Shown here in pieces: positions 17,282 through 24,905 of a DNA stretch of 64,000 nt. Source of the DNA: Chersky-267 sp963744115 (GTDB lineage: Bacteria > Chloroflexota > Limnocylindria > Limnocylindrales > CSP1-4). Made by a program: the position numbers and the translations under genes. The notes beneath the pieces are model-generated. The model made no database searches and was not told where the DNA came from. It worked only from the letters and a program-made list of their open reading frames with translations. The stretch is taken from NCBI GenBank assembly GCA_963744115.1, contig CAVUSI010000003.1:124001-188000 (forward strand), read 5' to 3'. Numbering within the stretch: the stretch's first letter is position 1; each line of letters begins with the position of its first letter.

Positions 17282-18516
17282 GACGCGACTCCCTGCCGGG
17301 CGGGCGAGGCCGTCTCGTCGCCGGCGACCGGGGCGCTCAGCTCGGCGATGATCGCGTCGAGCCCGATGAGCCCGACGACCCGCCCGTCGCCGTCGACCAG
17401 GATCCCCTCCTGCACGCCCGAGTCGAGCAGCATCGACAGCGCATCCTTGAGCGTGGTCCGTCGCTCGAGCAGCGGCGACATCGGACTGGCCAGGTCGCGC
17501 CCGAGCGATCCGGTGCTCGGCAGATCCTCCTCCGCCACCCAGCCGAGCGGCCGGTCCGCTTCATCGATCAGGAGCAGGTACGGCGACGGATCGCCGGCCA
17601 GCCGTCGCCGGGCGTCGGCCGCGTCGTCGCCCGGCCTGGCCGTGACCGCCGGGGTGGGCGGCAGATCGCCGACCCGCACCAGCGACAGCCGTTTGAGCCC
17701 GCGATCCGCTCCGACGAACCGGGCGACGAAGTCGGACGCCGGGTTCGCCAGGATCTCCGCGGGTGGAGCGAACTGGGCCAGTCGGCCGCCGGCCTGCATG
17801 ACCGCGACGAGGTCGCCCATCTTGATCGCCTCGTCGATGTCATGGGTCACGAACAGGATCGTCTTGGCCAGCTCCTCCTGGAGGCGGAGGAACTCGTTCT
17901 GGAGACGGTCGCGGACGATCGGGTCGACCGCTCCGAACGGCTCGTCCATGAGCATCACCGGTGGGTCGGCCGCGAGCGCCCTGGCGACCCCGACCCGCTG
18001 CCGCTCGCCACCCGACAGCTGGCTCGGATAGCGATCGCGGTAACGGCTCGGATCGAGGCCGACGAGGCCGAGCAGTTGGTCCGTCCGCTCTCGCCGCCGA
18101 GAACGGTCCCAGCCCAGCAGGCGCGGCACGACCGCCACGTTGTCGCCGATCGTCTGGTGAGGGAACAGGCCGGTCGACTGGATGACGTAGCCGATCCCGC
18201 GGCGGAGCTCGGTCACGTCACGGGTGGCAGCGTCGACACCGTCGATCAGGATCCGCCCCGACGTCGGCTCGATCAGCCGGTTGACCATCTTGAGCGAGGT
18301 CGTCTTGCCACACCCGGACGGTCCGACGAGGACGCAGATCCGGCCGGCCGGCACGGCCAGCGACAGGTCGTTGACCGCCCCCGGCGTCCCCTTCTCGGTC
18401 CTGGCGTAGACCTTGGTGACATGGTCGAACTCGACGGTCGCCGCTCGCCGATCGAGACGCGAGCCCTCGCCGCCGTCGCTCGGGATCGGTGCGCTCGCAC
18501 CTGCGCTGTCGGCCAT
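17278..18516 (-). CDS. Osmoprotectant ABC transporter ATPase with CBS domains
   Basis: 412 residues. The nucleotide-binding domain shows Walker A GPSGCGKTTSLK, the LSGGERQRVGVARAL signature, Walker B VMLMDEPFGAVD and the H-loop VTHDIDEAIKMGD. Two CBS-like repeats follow in the C-terminal 150 residues (YLLLIDEADRPLGWV and ILVDGDGRVVGLIG), as in OpuCA/OpuAA, where they sense ionic strength. The ATG at 18516 is preferred to an in-frame TTG at 18564. It leads the order ATPase, permease, permease, binding protein. Substrates by homology are betaine, choline or carnitine-type compounds. Confidence 0.9.
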   Translation of the reverse strand: MADSAGASAPIPSDGGEGSRLDRRAATVEFDHVTKVYARTEKGTPGAVNDLSLAVPAGRICVLVGPSGCGKTTSLKMVNRLIEPTSGRILIDGVDAATRDVTELRRGIGYVIQSTGLFPHQTIGDNVAVVPRLLGWDRSRRRERTDQLLGLVGLDPSRYRDRYPSQLSGGERQRVGVARALAADPPVMLMDEPFGAVDPIVRDRLQNEFLRLQEELAKTILFVTHDIDEAIKMGDLVAVMQAGGRLAQFAPPAEILANPASDFVARFVGADRGLKRLSLVRVGDLPPTPAVTARPGDDAADARRRLAGDPSPYLLLIDEADRPLGWVAEEDLPSTGSLGRDLASPMSPLLERRTTLKDALSMLLDSGVQEGILVDGDGRVVGLIGLDAIIAELSAPVAGDETASPARQGVAS

Positions 18517-18639
18517 CGCCACGGGCTGGGCACTCCTCCGGGTGTGGCCCGAACGGTACGGCAAATGGCGCGTGGACTCGATCGCGACGGCGCGCCGCTT
18601 CCTCGGTTCAGGCTCCGCGCATCGTGGACGCTCCGGTTG

Positions 18640-18710
18640 ATCCCGCAGCTCGCGCAGAAGCGCGGGTCCCCGGCGTTGTCAGCCCCGCAGGTCGGGCATG
18701 GCCGACTCAC
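18640..18710 (-). other. Possible zinc-ribbon peptide or remnant before the transporter ATPase
   Basis: From a GTG at 18710 the minus strand encodes CPTCGADNAGDPRFCASCG within the first 23 residues, a well-formed double CxxC zinc ribbon. The frame stays open to 18273, but beyond about 18600 it has no recognisable content and runs out of frame under the ATPase gene. It may be the intact 5' part of a truncated gene, or a short real peptide gene whose end was lost. No good Shine-Dalgarno is seen. Confidence 0.35.
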
Positions 18711-18793
18711 GGCCGCAGTCTACTCTCGGGTCGTGGGCCATCCGCCGGCGGGCACGACCCGACGTCGGATCGTCGGCGCCCGGCGGTCCGGGC

Positions 18794-19750
18794 TCAGCCC
18801 GCGTCGATGAGCGGCTTCACCTCGCCGATGAACCGCTCGAGCGACTCGACGTCGTAGGGGTTCGGCTGCTCCGAGATGACCGTCCGGAAGCCCATCTCGA
18901 CGTACGGTCGAAGGCGGTCCGCGAGCTCTTCCGGGGTCCCGTTCCAGAACGTGTCGTCGTCCTCGACCTCGCTCAGGGGGGTCTTGTTGAAGGCCATCGC
19001 CTCGCGCCAGACCCGGTCCGCCGCCGCGTGCGTGTCGCGGATCGTGACCTTGACCCCGAGCGTGAACTCGATCTCGGACGGATCGCGGCCGACGGCGGCG
19101 CAATGCTCGTGGAGGACGTCGATCTTGTGACGCATGAGCTCGACCGGGCCCATCGCGTTCCACATGTCGGCGTAGCGCGCGACGGTCCGGAGCGTCTTCT
19201 TCTCGCCGCTCCCGCCGATCATGATCGGCAGCTTTGCCTGGACCGTCGCCGGCTGGTGCCGCAGGTCGTCGAACGCGTAACGCCCTCCGGTCGCGGACGT
19301 GACCGAGCCGCCGTCCAGGACCTGCCGCATCGCGCCGACGGACTCGTCGAGCCAGTCGAGCCGCTGCCCGAAGCCCGACCCGAAGTCGATCCCGTGGGCG
19401 CGGTGCTCCGGCTCCATCCAGGCACCCCCGATCCCCAGGATCGCTCGGCCGCCGCTGATGTGGTCGAGGGTCGAGGCCGTCTTCGCGACCAGCCCCGGGT
19501 TGCGGAACGTGTTGGCTCCGACGAGCAGCCCCAGGCGGGTCTGCTCCGTCGCCATCGCCCACGCGGCGAGCGTGGTCCAGCCCTCGAAGATCGGCTGGTA
19601 CGGGTCGCCGAAGATCGCATAGAGGTGGTCCCACGTCCACAGGTGGGCATAGCCGAGCCGGTCGACCCGCTTCGCGGCGTCGAGCATCTCGGGCCAGGTC
19701 GCCGCCTGGCTCCACAGGAGGATCCCTAGCTTCAGGTCGCGGTCGGGCAC
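18794..19750 (-). CDS. LLM-class flavin-dependent oxidoreductase (F420-type)
   Basis: 318-residue luciferase-like TIM-barrel oxidoreductase. Visible family features are LGILLWSQAATWPEML at the N-terminus, LWTWDHLYAIFGDPY, LGLLVGANTFRNPGLVAK, HISGGRAILGIGGAW and the PIMIGGSGEKKTLR loop. The overall pattern fits the F420-dependent subgroup seen in Actinobacteria and Chloroflexota; FMN use cannot be excluded. The GTG start has AGGAGGG 6 nt upstream, and TACCGT about 40 nt upstream could serve as -10. The substrate is unknown. Confidence 0.83.
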   Translation of the reverse strand: MPDRDLKLGILLWSQAATWPEMLDAAKRVDRLGYAHLWTWDHLYAIFGDPYQPIFEGWTTLAAWAMATEQTRLGLLVGANTFRNPGLVAKTASTLDHISGGRAILGIGGAWMEPEHRAHGIDFGSGFGQRLDWLDESVGAMRQVLDGGSVTSATGGRYAFDDLRHQPATVQAKLPIMIGGSGEKKTLRTVARYADMWNAMGPVELMRHKIDVLHEHCAAVGRDPSEIEFTLGVKVTIRDTHAAADRVWREAMAFNKTPLSEVEDDDTFWNGTPEELADRLRPYVEMGFRTVISEQPNPYDVESLERFIGEVKPLIDAG

Positions 19751-19831
19751 GTCGTCCCTCCTGTCTGTCGGGGGTGCTGGCAGGCCCTAACGGTACGCGA
19801 GGCGGGGGATGTCCATCGGCCCGGGACGGTC

Positions 19832-19853
19832 GACCGGCCCGGATCGGCCGGTC
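19832..19853 (-). terminator. Hairpin downstream of the MerR-family gene
   Basis: A perfect 8-bp GC-rich inverted repeat (19832-19839 and 19846-19853) with a 6-nt loop lies about 40 bp past the MerR-family stop codon. No U tract is evident, so the role in termination is tentative. Confidence 0.4.
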
Positions 19854-19894
19854 GCTGCTCGCCGGGCCTGCAGCCTTGCTCTCGGCCGGACGGA

Positions 19895-20719
19895 TCAGCC
19901 GAGTGGCAGGGTCGCCAGGTCGCCCTCGATGAGCTCCCGGTCCTCGGCGTCCGCGACGCGGGCGAGTGCGTCGCGCGAACGGTCTCGCCACGTCCCGGCG
20001 GCGACCGGGTCGCCGGCGACCGCATGCGCCCGGGCGAGCGCCTCGTACGCCCCGGGGAGATCCCAATCCTCGATCCCTTCGCCGCCCACCTCGAGGATGG
20101 CCAGGCAGCGTCGCGCGTGCCAGACGGCGGGCTCGCCTCGGCCGAGCACGGAGTACACGCGCGAGCAGAGCCACTCGCCCCGTGCCCGGTTGGCCGGGAG
20201 ACCGATCGCGTCCCAGTGGAGGCGCGACGCATGAGCGGCGTGGATCATCCGGTCGACGTCGTCCGCCGAGCGGTCCTCCTGCTCGAGCAGCGTCCACGTG
20301 TAGTTGTAGAGACCCGCCGCCAGCTGGCGCTGGGTCGTCGGGTCGAGCTCGGGTGGCATCGGAGGTCGGCTCACGAGCGGCTCCTTTCGGTTGATCGATC
20401 CGCGGATGTGGTGAAGGACGTGCTGGCCTCGAGCGACCCTGGCCTCGATCCTGAGGCGGTGTCGGTCGAGCGCGGCGAGCCGCTCCAGCTCGTCCGGTGC
20501 ATCGAGGACGCCAGCGATCTCGTCGAGCGGCAGGTCGAGCTCGCGGAGCCGGGCGATCGTCCGGGCGCGCTCGAGCTGCGCCCTGCGATACCGGCGATAG
20601 CCGGTCCAGGGATCGACCTCGGCCGGCTCCAGCAGGCCCAGCTCGTCGTAGTGACGAAGCGCACCGATGCTGAGGCCGGACAGCCGGGCGAACCGGCCGA
20701 TCGACAGGATGTCGTCCAC
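19895..20719 (-). CDS. MerR-family regulator fused to a helical repeat domain
   Basis: 274 residues. The N-terminal MerR DNA-binding domain starts almost at the first residue (SIGRFARLSGLSIGALRHYDELGLLEP), with WTGYRRYRRAQLER and a long dimerisation helix to about residue 115. The C-terminal 150 residues (LAAGLYNYTWTLLE, IHAAHASRLHWDAIG, GEWLCSRVYSVLGRGEPA, YEALARAHAVAGD) form a TPR-like domain that I recall mostly as a stand-alone protein, here fused. GTG 20719 is preferred because a MerR-type promoter with correct leaderless spacing precedes it; the frame stays open to 20800. The effector is unknown. Confidence 0.75.
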   Translation of the reverse strand: MDDILSIGRFARLSGLSIGALRHYDELGLLEPAEVDPWTGYRRYRRAQLERARTIARLRELDLPLDEIAGVLDAPDELERLAALDRHRLRIEARVARGQHVLHHIRGSINRKEPLVSRPPMPPELDPTTQRQLAAGLYNYTWTLLEQEDRSADDVDRMIHAAHASRLHWDAIGLPANRARGEWLCSRVYSVLGRGEPAVWHARRCLAILEVGGEGIEDWDLPGAYEALARAHAVAGDPVAAGTWRDRSRDALARVADAEDRELIEGDLATLPLG

Positions 20720-20726
20720 GGCGGCG

Positions 20727-20757
20727 ATCGTCTGGTCTCGACCCGGTCGAGAGTCAA
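20727..20757 (-). promoter_or_regulatory. MerR-type promoter with 19-bp spacer and perfect dyad operator
   Basis: On the minus strand TTGACT (20752-20757) and GACGAT (20727-20732) are separated by 19 bp. The spacer contains CTCGACCGGGTCGAG (20737-20751), a perfect 7-1-7 inverted repeat. MerR regulators activate promoters with overlong 19-20-bp spacers by binding such dyads. The -10 lies 7 nt from the regulator's own GTG, so autoregulation is inferred. Confidence 0.6.
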
Positions 20758-20780
20758 GCCCCGACTGCAGTCCTCGGCGG

Positions 20781-21059
20781 TCAGGCGTTGTCGAGCTCAC
20801 GGGAGATCGCCCGGAGGATGAACCGGGCGGCCTCGGCGCTCTTCCCGCCGAGCTTCTGGTCGTCGTCCTGCTCGAGTGCGACGTCGAGGTCGCCGAGCAT
20901 CGCGTCGAGGGCCGGGGTCCGGACCAGGGCGCCCGTCGCGAACGCCTCGTCGAGCCGGACGACCGCCCGCCGGGCGTTGTCGACCGCGTGGCCCTTGTCG
21001 TCGATGATCGCCCGGACCTCCGACCGCGCCGCGTTCGCCGCCGGACCCGCGCTCGCCAT
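20781..21059 (-). CDS. Conserved-looking small helical protein of unknown function
   Basis: 92 residues, Ala/Arg/Asp-rich and predicted mostly helical, with no Cys, signal or membrane segment. Segments such as EVRAIIDDKGHAVDNARRAVVRLDEAF and SAEAARFILRAISREL suggest a coiled or four-helix arrangement. Its ATG overlaps the stop of the upstream GNAT gene by one base (TGATG), which indicates coupled translation and supports reality. It is not recognised as a named family. It ends 24 bp before the -35 of the MerR-family promoter. Confidence 0.65.
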   Translation of the reverse strand: MASAGPAANAARSEVRAIIDDKGHAVDNARRAVVRLDEAFATGALVRTPALDAMLGDLDVALEQDDDQKLGGKSAEAARFILRAISRELDNA

Positions 21060-21712
21060 CAGCTCGTCCGCTCGATCCGGGCGACCGGGATCGTCTCGCT
21101 ACCGGACGACCGGCCGACATCGACGACGCCCGGTCCGGGAGTGTCGGGCCCGCGCTGGCGGGCCGCCCAGTCCGTGTCGAGCATGCTCATCTGGAGCTCG
21201 TCCCAGTACCGCCCGTCGCGCCAGATCGACTGGCGGGCGCGGCCCTCGACCACGAAGCCTGCCTTGCGATAGGCCCGGATCGCCCGCTCGTTGAAGGCGA
21301 ACACGGAGAGAGCCACGCGGTGGAGGCCGAGTCGCTCGAAGGCGTGCTCGATCATCAGGGTCGTCGCCTCGGTGCCGTAGCCCAGGCCCCAGGCATCCTT
21401 CTCGCCGATCGTGATGTGGTACAGCGTCGAGCCGTTGTCGCCGTCGAGCTGACTGAAGGCGCACGTGCCGATCAACCGCTCCGAGTCGCGTAGGTGGATC
21501 GCCAGGGCCATCGAATCGGGTCCGACGACGCGAGCCTGGAAGAACCGGTCGATCTCCGCGACCGGCATGATCCCCTCCTGGTAGCGGGTGAGTCGGGCCA
21601 CCTCAGGATCCGCGTACCAGCGACGGAAGGCCAGCAGGTTCTCGGGCACGTGGCGCCGCAGGACGATCCGCTCGCCCGTGATGGAGTCCGGGAACCAGCC
21701 GCGATGGATCAT
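21059..21712 (-). CDS. GNAT-family N-acetyltransferase
   Basis: 217 residues. A RimJ/RimL-type acetyltransferase fold is visible: RIVLRRHVPENLLAFRRWYADPEVARLTR, then IGTCAFSQLD, the acetyl-CoA loop ITIGEKDAWGLGYGTEATTLM and HRVALSVFAFNERAIRAYRKAGF. A 35-residue disordered tail follows the domain. The ATG is 27 bp from the divergent ligase ATG, with TACCTT 8 nt upstream on this strand, so a leaderless transcript is likely. The acceptor could be a ribosomal protein, an antibiotic or a small amine; sequence does not decide. Confidence 0.83.
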   Translation of the reverse strand: MIHRGWFPDSITGERIVLRRHVPENLLAFRRWYADPEVARLTRYQEGIMPVAEIDRFFQARVVGPDSMALAIHLRDSERLIGTCAFSQLDGDNGSTLYHITIGEKDAWGLGYGTEATTLMIEHAFERLGLHRVALSVFAFNERAIRAYRKAGFVVEGRARQSIWRDGRYWDELQMSMLDTDWAARQRGPDTPGPGVVDVGRSSGSETIPVARIERTS

Positions 21713-21720
21713 GGGCGACG

Positions 21721-21732
21721 AAGGTATACCAT
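21721..21732. promoter_or_regulatory. Back-to-back divergent -10 elements (GNAT and DNA ligase)
   Basis: Within the 27-bp gap, minus-strand TACCTT (21721-21726) lies 8 nt from the GNAT ATG, and plus-strand TACCAT (21727-21732) lies 7 nt from the ligase ATG. The two hexamers abut at a palindromic GGTATACC. Confidence 0.5.
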
Positions 21733-21739
21733 CGCCGCC

Positions 21740-23449
21740 ATGCGCCGCTGGAGCGAGGTGGCCGAGCGGGTCGCTGCCACGACGCGCACCTCCGAGAAGA
21801 CCCGTCTGCTCGCCGACGAGCTGCCCACGCTGCCCCCGGACGAGCTGCCGATCGCCGCGGTCTTCCTGGCCGGCCGCCCGTTCGCCGAGGTCGACGGGCG
21901 TTCGACCGGGTTGGGCTGGGCGACCATCGCGGCCGCGGTCACTGGGCTCGCCGGGGTCCCGGCCGGCGCGCTGGGCGAGGCGTACGATCGGTCCTCCGAC
22001 CTCGGCGTCGCCGTCGCCGACGTCCTCGGTCGGGCGAACGGGTCGCGTCCCGAGATCGGTGAGCCGCCGGCCCTCGTCGACGTGGCCGCCGCCTTCGCCG
22101 CGATCGAGGCCTCGTCGGGGCCTGCCGCGAAGGGGGCCGTCTTCACCGACCTCCTCGCGCGATGCGATCCGTTGACCGCGAAGTACGTCGTCAAGATCCT
22201 GTCGGGCGACCTTCGGATCGGGCTCCGCGAGGGGCTCCTCGAGGCCGCGATCGCCGCCGCGTTCGGTCGACCGCTGGACTCGGTCAAGCGGGCCGGCATG
22301 CTGACCGGCGACGTCGGTGCCACCGCGGTCCTGGCCCGCGACGACGCCCTCGACAGCGCCAGCCTGCGCCTGTTCCATCCCCTCAAGTTCATGCTCGCCT
22401 CGCCCGCCGAGGACGCCGCCGAGATCATGGCCCGGCTCGGGCCGACGGCCTGGGTCGAGGACAAGTACGACGGGATCCGTGTCCAGCTGCACCGGGCCGG
22501 GGACGAGGTCCGCCTCTACAGCCGCGACCTGCACGACGTGAGCGGCCAGTTCCCCGAGGTCGTCGATGGAGCTCGCGACCTGCCCTGGGACGGGATCCTC
22601 GACGGTGAGCTGCTGGCCTATCGGGACGGCGCGGTCATGCCGTTCGTGGCCCTCCAGAAACGGCTCGGCAGGAAGGCGCCGTCGACCTCGATCCGGGCAC
22701 AGGTCCCGGTCATCTGTGTCGCCTTCGACGTCCTGGCCATGGGGCCGCGCGGCGGGCGGGTCGAGCCCGGCCTCGACGCTCCGCTGTCCGACCGTCGCGA
22801 GCGGCTCGAGGGGCTCGGCCTGCCGCTCGTCGGGGACGGTGGCGTCTTCGCTCTGTCCCATCGCGTGTCGGTCGGGTCGGTCGACGATCTCGAGCTGGCG
22901 TTCGCCGATGCCCGCAGCCGCAACAACGAGGGGTTGATGGTCAAGGATCCCACCAGCCCGTATTCGCCGGGTCGCCGCGGGCTCGGCTGGCTCAAGATGA
23001 AGAAGGCGCTGGCGACGATCGACTGCGTCGTGGTCGGCGTGGAGGTCGGTCACGGCAAGCGCCACGGCGTGCTGTCCGACTACACCTTCGCCGTCCGCGA
23101 CGACGCCTCCGGTGCGCTCGTCACGATCGGCAAGGCCTACAGCGGGCTGACCGACGCCGAGATCGCCGAGATGACGGCCTGGTTCGAAACCCACACGTTG
23201 GAGCGGTTCGGGCGCTATCGCGTCGTGGAGCCGACCGTCGTCGTCGAGATCGCCTTCGACGTCATCGTCCGCTCGAATCGCCATCGATCCGGGTTCTCGC
23301 TGCGGTTCCCCCGGATCGCCCAGCTTCGACGCGACAAGACCGTGGCCGAGATCGACACGGTCGCCGACGTCGAGGCGATCTGGCGGGGCCTCCAGCACGG
23401 CCCGGAGCACCTGGTGACAGCACGCGCCGGGAGTCGGCCGGAGGACTGA
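21740..23449 (+). CDS. lig: ATP-dependent DNA ligase (LigB/archaeal-type)
   Basis: 569 residues. An N-terminal helical DNA-binding domain (LADELPTLPPDELPIAAVFLAG, AKYVVKILSGDLRIGLREGL) is followed by the nucleotidyltransferase core with motif I EDKYDGIRVQLH (adenylated Lys about 242), ILDGELLAY (motif III), the NNEGLMVKDP region (motif IV) and GLGWLKMKK (motif V), then the OB fold ending with the RFPRIAQLRRDK motif. It joins nicks using ATP and matches the stand-alone ligase of mycobacteria and archaea, not LigD, which carries extra domains. No Ku gene is nearby. A repair role is inferred. Confidence 0.92.
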   Translation: MRRWSEVAERVAATTRTSEKTRLLADELPTLPPDELPIAAVFLAGRPFAEVDGRSTGLGWATIAAAVTGLAGVPAGALGEAYDRSSDLGVAVADVLGRANGSRPEIGEPPALVDVAAAFAAIEASSGPAAKGAVFTDLLARCDPLTAKYVVKILSGDLRIGLREGLLEAAIAAAFGRPLDSVKRAGMLTGDVGATAVLARDDALDSASLRLFHPLKFMLASPAEDAAEIMARLGPTAWVEDKYDGIRVQLHRAGDEVRLYSRDLHDVSGQFPEVVDGARDLPWDGILDGELLAYRDGAVMPFVALQKRLGRKAPSTSIRAQVPVICVAFDVLAMGPRGGRVEPGLDAPLSDRRERLEGLGLPLVGDGGVFALSHRVSVGSVDDLELAFADARSRNNEGLMVKDPTSPYSPGRRGLGWLKMKKALATIDCVVVGVEVGHGKRHGVLSDYTFAVRDDASGALVTIGKAYSGLTDAEIAEMTAWFETHTLERFGRYRVVEPTVVVEIAFDVIVRSNRHRSGFSLRFPRIAQLRRDKTVAEIDTVADVEAIWRGLQHGPEHLVTARAGSRPED

Positions 23450-23480
23450 ACTCGGACTGGTCCGGGTCCGGGGCCGGGCG

Positions 23481-23486
23481 TATCCT
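23481..23486 (+). promoter_or_regulatory. Leaderless-type -10 element (TATCCT)
   Basis: TATCCT lies 6 nt before the ATG at 23493; no Shine-Dalgarno is present. The 43-bp gap after the ligase gene contains no other feature. Confidence 0.5.
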
Positions 23487-23492
23487 GTGCGG

Positions 23493-24038
23493 ATGTTCGC
23501 TCCTGCCCAGCAGACGGAGCTCACGCTCTACACCGACTCGTACATCGTCCGAGGGACGGTCGAGACCCGAGAGCGGCGAGTCACGGACATCCTCAACCAC
23601 GCCGAGCACGACTTCCTCGTCCTGCGTCAGACCACCCTCGACGAGTACGGCTCGAGGGCCATGAGCATCCAGTCCGAGTACTCGCAGGTGAACCTGGCCA
23701 GCGTCCTGTTCGCGGTCGCCCAGGACTTCGTCGGTCCGGCGCCCGAGCTGCGGATGCCCAAGGTCCCCGAAGAGGCGATGATCATCGTCCCGCCGTTCCG
23801 TTTGACCGGGCGGATCCATCTCCTGCCGGAGCGCAACCTCGCCGACGCCCTTGGCGAGCTCATCGGCCGGTTCATCCCGGTCACCGATGCCGCGTTCTGG
23901 TCGGACACCGTCGCCGAAGCCCGGCAGACGGCGACGATGGTCGCGGTCAACCACGCCCGGACCCAGATCTTCGCTCCACACCGCGTCGTCGACCCGTGGG
24001 CGGACCTGCCCGCCGACCACCCCGGGGACCGCGGCTAG
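23493..24038 (+). CDS. Conserved hypothetical protein
   Basis: 181 residues from the ATG; an in-frame GTG two codons upstream is possible, but the -10 spacing favours the ATG. The sequence looks like a beta-rich small domain: ELTLYTDSYIVRGTVETRERRVTDILNHAEHDF, then IQSEYSQVNLASVLFAV and a second similar strand pair IIVPPFRLTGRIHLLPERNLADAL. This resembles a duplicated half-barrel in which a TDSYIVRG strand and an RLTGRIHLL strand occupy equal positions. No Cys, signal or membrane helix is present. Function is not recognised. It converges with the rhodanese gene. Confidence 0.7.
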   Translation: MFAPAQQTELTLYTDSYIVRGTVETRERRVTDILNHAEHDFLVLRQTTLDEYGSRAMSIQSEYSQVNLASVLFAVAQDFVGPAPELRMPKVPEEAMIIVPPFRLTGRIHLLPERNLADALGELIGRFIPVTDAAFWSDTVAEARQTATMVAVNHARTQIFAPHRVVDPWADLPADHPGDRG

Positions 24039-24042
24039 GCCG

Positions 24043-24885
24043 TCAGCGGTCGACCGGCAGATCGAGCCGGTCGCCCCATTCCGCCCAGCCGCCGTCGTAG
24101 ACCGCGACGTCGTCGTGGCCGAGGAGGGTCAGGACGAAGGCGAGCTTGGCCGCAGCGATCCCCGAGCCGTCGTAGCAGACCATCCGGCGACCGCGGGTGA
24201 CGTTCGCCTTGAGCAGCCCGTCGCGGATCGCGTCGGCCGGCCGGAACCGGCCCGTCCCGGGCTCGGTCATCGTCGAGACGGGCACGTTGACGGCACCGGG
24301 GATGTGTCCCAACCGCCGGGTGTTGCCCTCGAACCCGCGGTACTCGGCCGGAGCGCGTGCGTCGAGGAGGAGGACATCGGGCGAGCCCATCAGACCACGC
24401 ACGTCCGTCGTGGTCAGGCGCATCCGCGGCACGGCATGCGGGATGAATGCGGCCGGCGTCGGTGGCAGGGTGGCGGTCGAGACCTCGCGCCCGGCGGCCG
24501 TCCAGGCGGCCAGGCCCCCGTCGAGGATCCGGCTCGACTCGAGGCCGTACGCCCGGAGACTCCACCACGCTCGAGCGGCGTACAGGCTTGCGGTGTCGTC
24601 GTACAGGATCACCGTGGCCCCGGCCCCGACCCCGAGCCGGCCGAGCGCCGACGCGACCTGGTCCGGGCCCGCCAGCAGCATCAGCGGGCTGTCGTCGGGT
24701 CGGTCGACGAGGTCGGTCGACCAGTCGAGGTAGGCGGCGCTGGGGATATGACCCGCCGCGTGTGCGGCCCGTCCGGTCCCATCCGGCCGAGACCGGACGT
24801 CGAGCACGCGGATCTCGGGACGACCCAGGTTCTCCGCCAGCCAGTCCACCGTGGCCAGGAGCTCCGGGCGGGGGTAGCCGCTCAC
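24043..24885 (-). CDS. Sulfurtransferase with tandem rhodanese domains
   Basis: 280 residues, two rhodanese modules. The N-terminal module (RVLDVRSRPDG, AAHAAGHIPSAAYLDW) has Asp in the equivalent loop (YDDTAS) and is inactive. The C-terminal module (LLLDARAPAEYRG, GHIPGAVNVPV) carries the active Cys237 in CYDGSGIAAA. This is the thiosulfate or 3-mercaptopyruvate sulfurtransferase arrangement; the loop is not decisive between them. The GTG start is chosen because TATGAT lies 7 nt upstream on the minus strand; an ATG at 24897 would sit within that -10. The divergent neighbour is a PLP enzyme. Confidence 0.85.
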   Translation of the reverse strand: MSGYPRPELLATVDWLAENLGRPEIRVLDVRSRPDGTGRAAHAAGHIPSAAYLDWSTDLVDRPDDSPLMLLAGPDQVASALGRLGVGAGATVILYDDTASLYAARAWWSLRAYGLESSRILDGGLAAWTAAGREVSTATLPPTPAAFIPHAVPRMRLTTTDVRGLMGSPDVLLLDARAPAEYRGFEGNTRRLGHIPGAVNVPVSTMTEPGTGRFRPADAIRDGLLKANVTRGRRMVCYDGSGIAAAKLAFVLTLLGHDDVAVYDGGWAEWGDRLDLPVDR

Positions 24886-24891
24886 GCCTCG

Positions 24892-24898
24892 TATCATA
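24892..24898. promoter_or_regulatory. Overlapping divergent -10 elements in a palindrome
   Basis: The palindrome-like GTATCATAC (24891-24899) reads TATCAT on the plus strand (24892-24897, 8 nt from GTG 24906) and TATGAT on the minus strand (24893-24898, 7 nt from GTG 24885). The two start codons are only 20 bp apart. RNA polymerase could not occupy both promoters at once. Confidence 0.55.
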
Positions 24899-24905
24899 CG
24901 GACCC

